Source of the DNA: Eubacterium aggregans
GTDB lineage: Bacteria; Bacillota; Clostridia; Eubacteriales; Eubacteriaceae
Direction of reading: 5' to 3'
Length of the DNA stretch: 64,000 bases
Assembly: GCF_900107815.1 (NCBI RefSeq)
Contig: NZ_FNRK01000001.1
Coordinates: forward strand, 1 to 64,000
Every line of letters starts with the position of its first letter. Within the stretch, counting starts at the first letter, position 1. Under the pieces are notes generated by a model. That model saw only the letters and a program-made list of their open reading frames with translations. It made no database searches and was not told where the DNA came from. The translations under genes and the position numbers were made by a program. This document shows positions 23,674 to 32,202 of this stretch, piece by piece.

Positions 23674-26253
23674 TTATCGCTTCTTCGAATAATAGGTATC
23701 TACCATGGGCAGGTCTGGCCGAAGGATATGGTCCATGGCGTAGTAGGCGCCCTGGGCTGCTGGTGCTGTGGGGATGGTGGCAATTTCGCCAATACCCTTG
23801 GCCCCGTAGGCCACCGGGAGCAGCTCGTCCTTTTCCACATAAATGGCGTGGATCTCAGGGATCTGATTGGCACGCATCAGTCCCAAGGTCCCGTATTTCG
23901 CCTGGGGCACACAGTCCTTCAAAGGGAAATCCTCAGTCAGGGCATAGCCCAGACCCATCAGGACACCACCTTCAATCTGACCCTGGATGGAGGTCGGGTT
24001 GACCACCTTCCCGGAATCGTGGGCGGCGTATACCTCGCTCACCTTTCCTTCATCATCCAGAATCACCACATGGGTAGCATAGCCATAGGCGATATGGCTC
24101 TTGGGATAGGGCACATCCGCCCCCAGCTTATCCGTGGGCTCAAAGTATTCGTAGAAGAACGCTTCCCCCTCCAGCTGGCTTAAATCCCCATCCACCGCTT
24201 TTAGGGCCACATCTAAATCAAGGGCAGCACCCCGGACTGCTTCTCCAGTGAGAAGGGTCTGGCGGGACCCCGAAGTCGTACCGGAATCCGGAGTCGTATC
24301 GGTATTACTTCCCATATTCCGAATCTTGCTCAGGGGCAGACCTGTGGTTTCTGACAGCATCTGGATGAATACGGTGGCACAACCCTGACCTATATCCGAG
24401 GCGGCAGCGTAAATTTCCACAATGCCGTCCCGGACCAGAAGCTTGGCTCGGCCTTTATCTGGCAGGCCGACCCCTACCCCCGCATTTTTCATGGCACAGG
24501 CAATTCCTGCCCGGCCAGGATGGCGTTCATAGACTTCCTTAACCGCCTCCAAGGTTTCCTTCAAAGCCGTAGAGCAATCGGCAATCTGACCATTGGGCAG
24601 AACCTTCCCCGGCTCAATGGCGTTGCGATAGCGGATTTCCCAGGGGGAGATTCCCACTTCCTCGGCCAGAAGATTGATGATTGATTCCAGGGCAAATTCA
24701 CTCTGGCACACCCCAAAGCCCCGGAATGCCCCAGCTGGGGGATTATTGGTATAGTATCCGTAGCCTCGGATATCCGTGTTTTGATAACAATAGGGTCCCA
24801 CAGAGTGGGTACAAGCCCGTTCCAGAACCGGCCCACACAGGGATGCATAGGCCCCGGTATCGAAATTGATCTCACAGTCTAAACCCGTAAAGATTCCGTC
24901 TTCATCACAGCCCAGGGTAAAGGTCCCATCCATGGCATGGCGCTTGGGATGGAAGCACAGGGATTCCTGGCGACTAAACTTCGCCTTCACTGGCCGGCCA
25001 AAGTGATGGGCGGCCAGTGCGGCAATATGCTGGACGGAAACGTCCTCCTTGCCTCCAAACCCCCCACCAATGAGCTTGTTCTCCACGACGATGCGTTCAG
25101 GGTCCCAGCCAAACATAATGGCTACCTCTTTCCGGGTATCATAGGCCCCCTGGTCTGTAGTGTAAATCTTCACCCCATCCTTATAGGGGAAAGCCACAGC
25201 GCATTCCGGTTCCAAGAAGGCATGTTCGGTAAAGGGGGTTGTAAACCGACGGGTAATGGTATGTGCCGAGTTGGCCAGGGCGGTTTTGGCATCCCCCCGG
25301 GTAACATGCCGGGATTGGCAGAGATTCCCCCCCTCATGGATCTTCGGGGCATCTGCCGCCGCTGCCTCAGCGATATTCCGGACTGGCTCCAGAACCTCAT
25401 AGTCAATTTTAACCAGCTTTTTAGCCTTTTCAAGGATGGCTTCGGATTCCGCTACCACCAGGCAGATGGCGTCTCCTACACAGCGGGTGATGTCCCCCTG
25501 GGCAATCATGACATCCCAGTCCTGCTGGATGTGGCCAACCTTGTTATTGGGGACATCCTCTGCTGTGAGAACCCCCAGGACCCCCGGCAAAGCCAGGGCC
25601 TTTTCGGCATGGATAGCCACCACCCGGGCTCTGGGATATTGGGAACGGACAGCGGAAACATGGACCATGTCGTCCATGCGGATATCGTCGGGGTACTCCC
25701 CGTAACCGAGCACCTTCTTACGCACATCGATGCGGAATGCCCGTTTCCCGACACCGTAGTCCTCCCCGGCCTCAAGCTCAGATTCCACGGCGACCTCACC
25801 CCTTAGGATTTCAGCCACCATCTGGATACCCTCGATAATCTTCTTATAGCCGGTACACCGGCAGATATTGCCCTTGAGGGCAATTTTAATATCCTCCTCC
25901 GTGGGGTTAAGATTCTGGTCTAAGAGCGCTTTCCCCGCCATGACCATTCCCGGGATGCAGAAGCCACACTGCACGGATCCCTTGGCCCCAAAGGCGTACA
26001 CAAAGGCTTCTTTTTCTACCTCGCTTAAACCTTCAGTAGTCAGGATATTCTTCCCCTGGGCTCGTTTCGTGGTGAGCACACAGGATTTCACCGCTACACC
26101 ATCCACAATGATGGTACAGGTCCCGCAGGCCCCTTCGCTACAGCCATCCTTAACAGAAAACAGATCCAGGTCATCCCGGAGATAACGCAGTAAAGGCTTA
26201 TCCTCACTGGTTGCCCGTTCAACACCATTAACAATAAAACGATATTCGGCCAT
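23674..26253 (-). CDS. Molybdenum hydroxylase (selenium-dependent xanthine dehydrogenase type), fused Fe-S and Mo subunits
   Basis: 859 aa. Residues 1-160 are the two-[2Fe-2S] domain: CSEGACGTC (Cys38, 43, 46) and a second cluster with CGFCIPGM and CRCTGY. From about 175 on follow the a/b hammerhead and molybdopterin domains (GGGFGGKED, PPAGAFRGFGVCQSEFALE, DIGQGCATVF, QTLLTGEAV, GAKGIGEIATIPTAPA). Electrons from purine or related heterocycle oxidation would go to the Fe-S clusters. There is no FAD subunit gene beside it; this fused, FAD-less layout matches the clostridial selenium-dependent molybdenum hydroxylases, which carry labile selenium rather than selenocysteine. The neighbouring polyferredoxin is the likely electron partner. 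Confidence 0.88.
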   Translation of the reverse strand: MAEYRFIVNGVERATSEDKPLLRYLRDDLDLFSVKDGCSEGACGTCTIIVDGVAVKSCVLTTKRAQGKNILTTEGLSEVEKEAFVYAFGAKGSVQCGFCIPGMVMAGKALLDQNLNPTEEDIKIALKGNICRCTGYKKIIEGIQMVAEILRGEVAVESELEAGEDYGVGKRAFRIDVRKKVLGYGEYPDDIRMDDMVHVSAVRSQYPRARVVAIHAEKALALPGVLGVLTAEDVPNNKVGHIQQDWDVMIAQGDITRCVGDAICLVVAESEAILEKAKKLVKIDYEVLEPVRNIAEAAAADAPKIHEGGNLCQSRHVTRGDAKTALANSAHTITRRFTTPFTEHAFLEPECAVAFPYKDGVKIYTTDQGAYDTRKEVAIMFGWDPERIVVENKLIGGGFGGKEDVSVQHIAALAAHHFGRPVKAKFSRQESLCFHPKRHAMDGTFTLGCDEDGIFTGLDCEINFDTGAYASLCGPVLERACTHSVGPYCYQNTDIRGYGYYTNNPPAGAFRGFGVCQSEFALESIINLLAEEVGISPWEIRYRNAIEPGKVLPNGQIADCSTALKETLEAVKEVYERHPGRAGIACAMKNAGVGVGLPDKGRAKLLVRDGIVEIYAAASDIGQGCATVFIQMLSETTGLPLSKIRNMGSNTDTTPDSGTTSGSRQTLLTGEAVRGAALDLDVALKAVDGDLSQLEGEAFFYEYFEPTDKLGADVPYPKSHIAYGYATHVVILDDEGKVSEVYAAHDSGKVVNPTSIQGQIEGGVLMGLGYALTEDFPLKDCVPQAKYGTLGLMRANQIPEIHAIYVEKDELLPVAYGAKGIGEIATIPTAPAAQGAYYAMDHILRPDLPMVDTYYSKKR

Positions 26254-26265
26254 TGTCCTTCCCCC

Positions 26266-26826
26266 TTATCTGATTTCCGCTAACACGGTCAAAATGCCAT
26301 TGCCATCGACGATGGCCCCCCGGGGGCACTTCACCGCACACATCCCACAGGCGATGCAGTGTTCCTCGTCAATAACGGCGCAGTGATTCACCACGGTGAT
26401 GGCCCCTGCCGGACAATTCTTCTCGCAGATGCCACAGGCAATACAGCCCGTAGTACAGTCCTTACGGGTCTGAGCCCCTGCCGCTTCACTGGCACAGTGG
26501 ATCGCGATGGTGTTTTCTGCCGGGACAAGCTCGATGAGCTGCTTCGGACACGCCTTCACACATAATCCGCAGCCCACACAGGACTCAGGATCCACCGCTG
26601 CCACCCCAGCATCCGTCATTCCCAGGGCACCTACCTTACAGGCTGACACGCAGCTTCCGCCGCCCAGGCAGCCGTAGCTACAGGCTCTCAGTCCTTCAGG
26701 GTACGCCTCTAAAAGCGCCTCACAGGCCATACCAGAAGCCAGGACTACCCCCTCCTTCAAACTGCTTCCGCCGCCGCAGTGGACGACTGCCATTTTCTTT
26801 GGTCGTTTTTTCCGTTCTCTAACCAT
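26266..26826 (-). CDS. Polyferredoxin, RnfB-like
   Basis: 186 aa from the ATG at 26826 (AGGTG 6 nt upstream); a GTG three codons earlier is the alternative. At least three [4Fe-4S] motifs: CVGCGLCVKACP, CIACGICEKNCP and CIACGMCAVKCP, plus further Cys in CSYGCLGGGSCVSAC. This resembles the cluster-rich part of RnfB. No TM segment. It lies 12 bp upstream of the molybdenum hydroxylase in one operon, so it probably carries electrons between that enzyme and the ferredoxin pool. Confidence 0.88.
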   Translation of the reverse strand: MVRERKKRPKKMAVVHCGGGSSLKEGVVLASGMACEALLEAYPEGLRACSYGCLGGGSCVSACKVGALGMTDAGVAAVDPESCVGCGLCVKACPKQLIELVPAENTIAIHCASEAAGAQTRKDCTTGCIACGICEKNCPAGAITVVNHCAVIDEEHCIACGMCAVKCPRGAIVDGNGILTVLAEIR

Positions 26827-26905
26827 TGATAACACCTCTCACTCGCTTTTACACGTTCCTCAAATCTCAGAGTTTGATATTTATTTATCGTTCTTTAATA
26901 ATAAT

Positions 26906-26934
26906 ATATTATCATCACAGCCCATCGATTGCAA
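26906..26934 (-). promoter_or_regulatory. Candidate promoter of the ferredoxin-hydroxylase operon
   Basis: Minus strand: TTGCAA (26934-26929), 17 nt, TAATAT (26911-26906). It lies in the 274-bp AT-rich divergent region shared with glyA. No purine riboswitch is visible there. Confidence 0.45.
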
Positions 26935-27100
26935 GAATTTTATACACCCCTAAGGAAACCTGAAAATAGCTGTAATGCTGAAATTCTCTTGAAAATTGAA
27001 AACGGATAGAATTTACTTAATTGATGCATTAAACTATGCAAATCCTTAATTTTGTGTTAGAATGAAACACAATTGTATTTGTCAATTAACAGGAGGAATT

Positions 27101-28342
27101 ATGAAATACCAACACGTCCAAGCCACTGATCCCGAAATCTATGCCTTGATGGCCGATGAGCTTCATCGCCAACAGAGCCATTTAGAGCTGATTGCTTCTG
27201 AGAACTTTGTTTCCGAAGCGGTGATGGAAGCCATGGGCAGCCATCTGACCAACAAGTATGCCGAGGGGCTTCCCGGTGCCCGCTATTACGGCGGCTGCTG
27301 CCATGTGGATGATGTGGAACGCATCGCCATCGCCCGGGCTAAAACCCTCTTCGGAGCCGACCACGCCAATGTCCAGCCCCACTCCGGTGCCCAGGCCAAT
27401 ACGGCAGTCTATTTCGCCATGTTAAACCCCGGGGATACGGTCCTCGGTATGAGCCTTGATCACGGCGGTCATCTCACCCATGGCAGCAAGGTCAACCTTT
27501 CAGGAAAATACTTCAACTTCATCTCCTATGGTGTCGATCCGGAGTCCGAAACCATCGATTATGCCCAGATTGGGGACTATATCCAGGAATATCGGCCGAA
27601 GCTGGTGGTCGTGGGGGCCTCCGCCTATCCCCGGTCCATCGACTTCAAACGCATTGCAGAACTCTGCCGGGATGGCGGTGCCCTGATGATGGTGGATATG
27701 GCCCACATTGCCGGGCTAGTGGCCGCTGGACTCCATGAGTCCCCAGTACCCTATGCGGATTTTGTCACCACCACCACCCACAAGACCCTGCGTGGTCCCC
27801 GGGGCGGCCTGATCTTGTGTAAGGCCGAGTACGCCGCTAAAATCGATAAGGCTGTCTTCCCAGGCACCCAGGGGGGACCACTGATGCACATTATCGCGGC
27901 CAAAGCCGTGTGCTTTAAGGAAGCCCTGTCCGATGATTTCAAGGCCTATCAAACCCAAATTGTTGCCAATGCCAGGGTTCTGGCCGAAGCCCTCACTGCC
28001 AAGGGCTTTCGCATCGTCTCCGGGGGAACGGATAACCACCTGATGTTGGTGGATGTCAGTGCTGTGGGGATGACCGGCCGGGATGCCGACGATATTTTAG
28101 GCAGTGTCAATATCACCGCCAATAAAAACGCCATCCCCTTCGATAAGCAAAAGCCCACCATCGCCAGCGGCGTCCGGGTAGGAACTCCCGCCGTCACCTC
28201 CCGGGGCTTGGTGGAAGCTGATATGGCCGTCATCGCCGATATTTTTGAGCTGGCCCTTATTCAGAAGGATTTAGAGGGTGCCCGGGCCTTGGTCAAGACC
28301 TTGGCGGACAAGTACCCCCTGTACCCCGATATCGACATGTAA
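27101..28342 (+). CDS. glyA: Serine hydroxymethyltransferase
   Basis: 413 aa from the ATG at 27101, preceded by AGGAGG; the longer in-frame ORF from 27062 lacks a ribosome site. PLP enzyme interconverting serine and glycine with tetrahydrofolate. Landmarks: [61 protein letters not shown]-Lys in [14 protein letters not shown], and [13 protein letters not shown]. Full length. Monocistronic, with a terminator just downstream. A weak extended -10 (TGTTAGAAT ending at 27061) could serve as promoter. Confidence 0.97.
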   Translation: MKYQHVQATDPEIYALMADELHRQQSHLELIASENFVSEAVMEAMGSHLTNKYAEGLPGARYYGGCCHVDDVERIAIARAKTLFGADHANVQPHSGAQANTAVYFAMLNPGDTVLGMSLDHGGHLTHGSKVNLSGKYFNFISYGVDPESETIDYAQIGDYIQEYRPKLVVVGASAYPRSIDFKRIAELCRDGGALMMVDMAHIAGLVAAGLHESPVPYADFVTTTTHKTLRGPRGGLILCKAEYAAKIDKAVFPGTQGGPLMHIIAAKAVCFKEALSDDFKAYQTQIVANARVLAEALTAKGFRIVSGGTDNHLMLVDVSAVGMTGRDADDILGSVNITANKNAIPFDKQKPTIASGVRVGTPAVTSRGLVEADMAVIADIFELALIQKDLEGARALVKTLADKYPLYPDIDM

Positions 28343-28350
28343 TGGGTATT

Positions 28351-28382
28351 AAAAAACCAGGATCCGATGATTCTGGTTTTTT
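28351..28382. terminator. Bidirectional terminator between glyA and the NYN gene
   Basis: AAAAAACCAGGATC, 4-nt loop, GATTCTGGTTTTTT. Works on both strands for these convergent genes. Confidence 0.85.
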
Positions 28383-28386
28383 ATAT

Positions 28387-29361
28387 CTACTTCCGAATGG
28401 CCCGGTTCCCCTGGTATCCTCGGTCGACAATGGAGATCCCGGAGATGCTTTGGACAAATTTGGAAAACTTGGAGTAACCTTTATCCTTAAAGCTAAAGCG
28501 CGGGAAGGCATCGTGGACCAGATTCCCCAGATAGCCAAGCTCAATGCCATCCCGGCCACTCTGGGCCACCTTGGACCGGACAAATTCCACCACCTCACTG
28601 CTGGTATCCTGGTTGCCCTTTAAGGCCACATGGATGCTGCGGCTGGTCTGCTGAAGGACAAAGCGGTTGGATTCCTCCAGAAATTTAGAAAGCAGGCTGT
28701 AGCCGTAATTTCGCACATCAAAATCGGGATACTTATTGTTTAAGCGGCTGCCCACCTCACCAAGCCCTGTATTCTTCCCCTTGTTTTCGTTCTCGGTGAT
28801 GATGTTGGCAATGGTGTTTTCAATGGCCTTTTTAGAGGTCCGCTGACTCTTCTTCTGGCGTTGACCGTTATCCGTACTGGCCGCGGTATCCCCGCCTTCA
28901 TCCTCAGATTCCACATCGGCTTCGTAGGTATCCAAAACATTCTCAAGGCTGGTAAACTTAGTGCAGGCGTTGCGAAAGGCGTAGGGGGTCTTTTCCTCCC
29001 CCATGCCCACCACCATCATCCCAGACTCCCGAAGGCGGCTGGCCAGTCGGGTGAAGTCTGAGTCACTGGAGACGATGGCAAATCCGTCCACGCTCCCGCC
29101 GTAGAGAATATCCATGGCATCGATAATCAGGGCTGAGTCCGTGGCGTTCTTTCCACTGACGTTGCAAAACTGCTGAATGGGGGTGATGGAGTTGGAAAGC
29201 AGCTCCTCCTTCCACTTCCCCGAGGTGGTGGCTGTCCAATCCCCATAGATGCGTTTGTAGGTAATGACCCCATAATTCGTCATTTCGTTTAGGATGCCAG
29301 CGATGTATTTAGCTGAGATATTATCCCCATCGATGAGCAACGCGAATCGTTTCTCTTCCAT
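28387..29361 (-). CDS. NYN-domain putative RNase with two LOTUS (OST-HTH) domains
   Basis: 324 aa. Residues 1-150: NYN/LabA-like PIN-type nuclease domain with the acidic residues in FALLIDGDNIS, NATDSALIIDAMDIL and IVSSDSDFTRLASRLRE. An acidic/low-complexity linker (about 155-180) follows, then two LOTUS-like domains (about 180-250 and 255-320) ending GYSLLSKFLEE and GYSKFSKFVQS. LOTUS domains bind RNA or partner helicases, so this is probably an RNA-turnover or RNA-silencing factor. Substrate unknown. ATG after GGAGGAA. Confidence 0.9.
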   Translation of the reverse strand: MEEKRFALLIDGDNISAKYIAGILNEMTNYGVITYKRIYGDWTATTSGKWKEELLSNSITPIQQFCNVSGKNATDSALIIDAMDILYGGSVDGFAIVSSDSDFTRLASRLRESGMMVVGMGEEKTPYAFRNACTKFTSLENVLDTYEADVESEDEGGDTAASTDNGQRQKKSQRTSKKAIENTIANIITENENKGKNTGLGEVGSRLNNKYPDFDVRNYGYSLLSKFLEESNRFVLQQTSRSIHVALKGNQDTSSEVVEFVRSKVAQSGRDGIELGYLGNLVHDAFPRFSFKDKGYSKFSKFVQSISGISIVDRGYQGNRAIRK

Positions 29362-29512
29362 TTATATTCCTCCGAATTTTTATTCTTGTCGAGATTGTTA
29401 TTGTACTTTATTATACCACAGTTTTGAATCCACGCCAAAGGGGCTGAAAATTATAACCCTTTTTTAAGCAAAGGGGTGTAAACTGACCCCATCGGATAAA
29501 GGAGGTACCATT

Positions 29513-29920
29513 GTGAAAAAGATCAGCTTCCTCCTGGGAGCCACCATTCTCCTCATGGCTGTCCTTAGTGGGTGCGCTACGGGGAATACCACCACCGAGA
29601 CTTCGGTTGGCGCTGTGGCGGAAGGTAAAACCGTCCTGATTACCCTAAAGGAAAACCCCAGCACCGGCTACACCTGGTCCTACGTCATCGGGAATCCAGA
29701 GATTCTTGCGTTTTCCAATGACATTTACGCCCCGGAGGACACGGCGGGCAAGACCACCGGCAGCGGCGGGACCCACACTTATACCTTCCTTGGCATCGCC
29801 CCGGGAACCACTACCATCACCATGACAGAAAAGCGTGATTGGGAAGGTGGCGAGACCGCCCAAACCCAAACCTTTACCGTCACTGTCAGTACCGATGGCC
29901 AGATTGAATCCATCAACTAG
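29513..29920 (+). CDS. Chagasin-like (I42) cysteine-protease-inhibitor lipoprotein
   Basis: 135 aa. Signal peptide with lipobox LSGC (Cys21), so anchored outside the membrane. The inhibitor loops of the chagasin/I42 fold are present: NPSTGYTW, GSGGTHTYTF and EKRDWEGG (usual form RxW). Such proteins block papain-like proteases, either the cell's own or those of hosts or competitors. GTG start after GGAGG. Single gene with a strong terminator. Confidence 0.88.
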   Translation: MKKISFLLGATILLMAVLSGCATGNTTTETSVGAVAEGKTVLITLKENPSTGYTWSYVIGNPEILAFSNDIYAPEDTAGKTTGSGGTHTYTFLGIAPGTTTITMTEKRDWEGGETAQTQTFTVTVSTDGQIESIN

Positions 29921-29945
29921 CCATTATTTCATACCCTCTCTCCTC

Positions 29946-29977
29946 GTCGGAGCGGCATCTGCCGCCCCGACATTTTT
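29946..29977 (+). terminator. Terminator after the chagasin-like gene
   Basis: GTCGGAGCGGCA, 2-nt turn, TGCCGCCCCGAC, then ATTTTTATT. Confidence 0.85.
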
Positions 29978-29998
29978 ATTGGCCCCAATGGGCGGTTA

Positions 29999-30027
29999 TT
30001 GCTTAAATCCTAAATTTTCGGTATACT
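29999..30027 (+). promoter_or_regulatory. Promoter of the GDPD gene
   Basis: TTGCTT (29999-30004), 17 nt, TATACT (30022-30027); GGAGG follows at 30051. Confidence 0.6.
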
Positions 30028-30061
30028 ATTAGAAAACCACCCCTACTAAAGGAGGCTTATG

Positions 30062-31924
30062 ATGTCCACACAACCCGCACCCAAATTCCTTCGGGGAGAG
30101 CTCCGGCGCTACGCCCTCAATTTTTGGCCTCTACTTCTTTTTGAAATGCTCTATTACACAGTTGGATCCTTCGGCCTCAAACCCTTGAATGGCCTTATCC
30201 TAAACAAAGCCTTACTCTATGCCAATCTGAACTATCTCCAAGGCTCCAATCTGACGACGGTTGCTTCCAATCCTCTGGTGATTGCTGCCGCTTTATTGCT
30301 GCTTTTTTTAAATGCTTTTTTCATCCTTCTGGAATTCACCACCGTCATTCTTTGTCTGTATGAAAGCCACAATGGCCGCAGGGTTCAGCTTTTTCCCCTC
30401 ATTGCCACGGGTATCCGCCGGGCTGCTCAAATCTTTGAGCCGAAAAACTGGATTGCCATCCTCTTCCTTCTGCTGATTTTGCCCTTTGTGGATTTTGGTT
30501 TAAGCTCCAATTATTTCCACGGCATTACCATTCCAGGGTTCATCATGTCTTATATTTATGAGGCCCCTGTACTGACCCTCGCCTTTGTAGCCCTCACCCT
30601 TCTGCTCTTTCTTCTGGCCCTGCGTATCCTCTATGCCTTCCACTTCTTTACTCTAAAAGGCGATTCCTTCATTAAAAGCGCCCTAAAAAGCCATCGCTTC
30701 ATCCACAAGCACCTTATTCAAACCCTTTGGCGATGTATTGCCATCCGAATCATCCTGATCCTTATAGTCTTTTTCACCGTTCTGGCCTTTTTGATTTTTT
30801 TCGCCATTGTCCTGGGAATTTCAGGTGCTCTGGGTGCCTTGATTGATCCCCATATTGCCCTCTCCACCGGCAATACCATTTTACTTGCCTTCCTGGCCCT
30901 TATTGGGACCCTGGGTCTGACCGCGGTAGCCGTCATTGAAACGCCTCTTATTTTAGCCGTCCTAACAGCGTCCTTCTATCAGTGGTCACCCCCAAATACC
31001 CTGCCCACCGAACCCATCGTTCCCGAGCGGCCCCTTGGCTTCTGGACCCGGCCCCGGAAGATCATCCTCTGTGTCCTCGTCCTCCTTGTGGCCTTTGGAG
31101 GCAAGTACCTGGCTGTTCTGGGTACCTTTAACGGCGATACCCTCAATACCCTCTTTTCAGGCCCACTGATTGCCGGACATCGGGGGAATTCCACCGAAAC
31201 CCCGGAAAATACCCGGGCCGCCTTGGAAAAGGCCATCGCGGAAGGGGCGGATTATGTGGAAATTGATGTGTGTCAAACCGCCGACGGCGTCTTAGTAATC
31301 TCCCATGACAGCAACCTTTCCCGGCTGACCGGAGTGGATATCAACATCTGGGAAACCAATTACGCGGACTTAAAGGATCTGGATATCGGCAGCCACTTCA
31401 GTCCCGAATTTTCCAATGAGCGACTGATGACCTTGGACGAAGCCATTGATCTCTGTGATGGACGGATCAAAATGAATATCGAGCTCAAGCCCACCGCTCA
31501 CGATGTGGATTTTGTGAAGCACGCTGTCGCCGTCTTCCAAAAACATAACTTTTACAACAAGGGTTTCTTTGCCTCCCTGGATTATGACACCCTGAAGGCT
31601 GTGGAGGAAATGGACCCCCAAATTAAGACCTGCCTCAATACCTTTATTGCCCTGGGAAATTTAGAGCTCCTCCCGGTGGATATCTACAGCGTCGAGGCCA
31701 CCTTTGCCACCGAAGACCTCCTTACCCGAGTCCATAATGCCGATAAGCAGCTATGGGTGTGGACCGTGGATGATGAGGACCAAATTGACAAAATAGTAGA
31801 GCTTGGCGTCGACGCCATCGTGACGGATTCCCCGGGCACTGCACAAACCTATATTAAGGAAAATGCCCCCAATCAAAGCCAAATTTTCTTCAGTGCCGTT
31901 ATAAAACTTTTTAGCGGTCTTTAA
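30062..31924 (+). CDS. Membrane glycerophosphodiester phosphodiesterase
   Basis: 620 aa. N-terminal half (about 1-360): eight or so TM helices of the GDPD-linked membrane domain. C-terminal half: GDPD barrel with LIAGHRGNSTETPENTRAAL, GADYVEIDVCQTADGVLVI-SHD and NIELKP, containing the two catalytic His and metal-binding Glu/Asp. It would hydrolyse glycerophosphodiesters or lipoteichoic-acid-type polymers at the membrane. Two adjacent ATGs (30059, 30062); the second has better spacing from GGAGG. Full length. Confidence 0.92.
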   Translation: MSTQPAPKFLRGELRRYALNFWPLLLFEMLYYTVGSFGLKPLNGLILNKALLYANLNYLQGSNLTTVASNPLVIAAALLLLFLNAFFILLEFTTVILCLYESHNGRRVQLFPLIATGIRRAAQIFEPKNWIAILFLLLILPFVDFGLSSNYFHGITIPGFIMSYIYEAPVLTLAFVALTLLLFLLALRILYAFHFFTLKGDSFIKSALKSHRFIHKHLIQTLWRCIAIRIILILIVFFTVLAFLIFFAIVLGISGALGALIDPHIALSTGNTILLAFLALIGTLGLTAVAVIETPLILAVLTASFYQWSPPNTLPTEPIVPERPLGFWTRPRKIILCVLVLLVAFGGKYLAVLGTFNGDTLNTLFSGPLIAGHRGNSTETPENTRAALEKAIAEGADYVEIDVCQTADGVLVISHDSNLSRLTGVDINIWETNYADLKDLDIGSHFSPEFSNERLMTLDEAIDLCDGRIKMNIELKPTAHDVDFVKHAVAVFQKHNFYNKGFFASLDYDTLKAVEEMDPQIKTCLNTFIALGNLELLPVDIYSVEATFATEDLLTRVHNADKQLWVWTVDDEDQIDKIVELGVDAIVTDSPGTAQTYIKENAPNQSQIFFSAVIKLFSGL

Positions 31925-31974
31925 ACATCGGCCCCTTGGATTCCTTATTTTTCCTTATTTTTTTATTAGGCGCC

Positions 31975-32003
31975 TTGACAACAGCGGGCCCAGGCCTTAT
32001 ACT
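31975..32003 (+). promoter_or_regulatory. Promoter of the NiCo riboswitch-ATPase transcript
   Basis: TTGACA (31975-31980), 17 nt, TATACT (31998-32003). Start expected near 32010, about 30 nt before the aptamer. Confidence 0.88.
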
Positions 32004-32036
32004 AGTCTAAACTCTTTGCACTGCAAATCGCATAAA

Positions 32037-32165
32037 CAGTACAAACTGAGCAGGCGATGACCCCGTTTACCGGGTCATGGGGCCGGGCCGCTACGGTGGC
32101 AGCAGCGTGTGACTTATGGGCACCTGTGGGACAGTAATGTTCTACAGGTGCCTCTTTTAATTTTT
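32037..32165 (+). promoter_or_regulatory. NiCo (czcD-type) riboswitch with terminator
   Basis: The order of conserved pieces fits the cobalt/nickel aptamer: ACTGAGCAGGCGATGACC (32045-32062), a GACC..GGTC hairpin ending GGTCATG, GCCGGGCCGC (32082-32091), GGTGGCAGCAG, and GTGGGACAGT (32126-32135). The 3' part overlaps a terminator: GGCACCTGT (32119-32127) pairs with ACAGGTGCC (32144-32152), followed by TCTTTTAATTTTT. Metal binding should prevent the terminator and turn on the P-type ATPase. Recognised by pattern from memory. Confidence 0.88.
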
Positions 32166-32202
32166 GAGCACCGGTGCCAAGGGAAAAATCGGAGGTAAAA
32201 CA

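Noticed and set aside
23674-26253. Selenocysteine codon in the molybdenum hydroxylase
   Set aside because: The frame has no in-frame TGA; selenium in this family is a labile cofactor, not selenocysteine.
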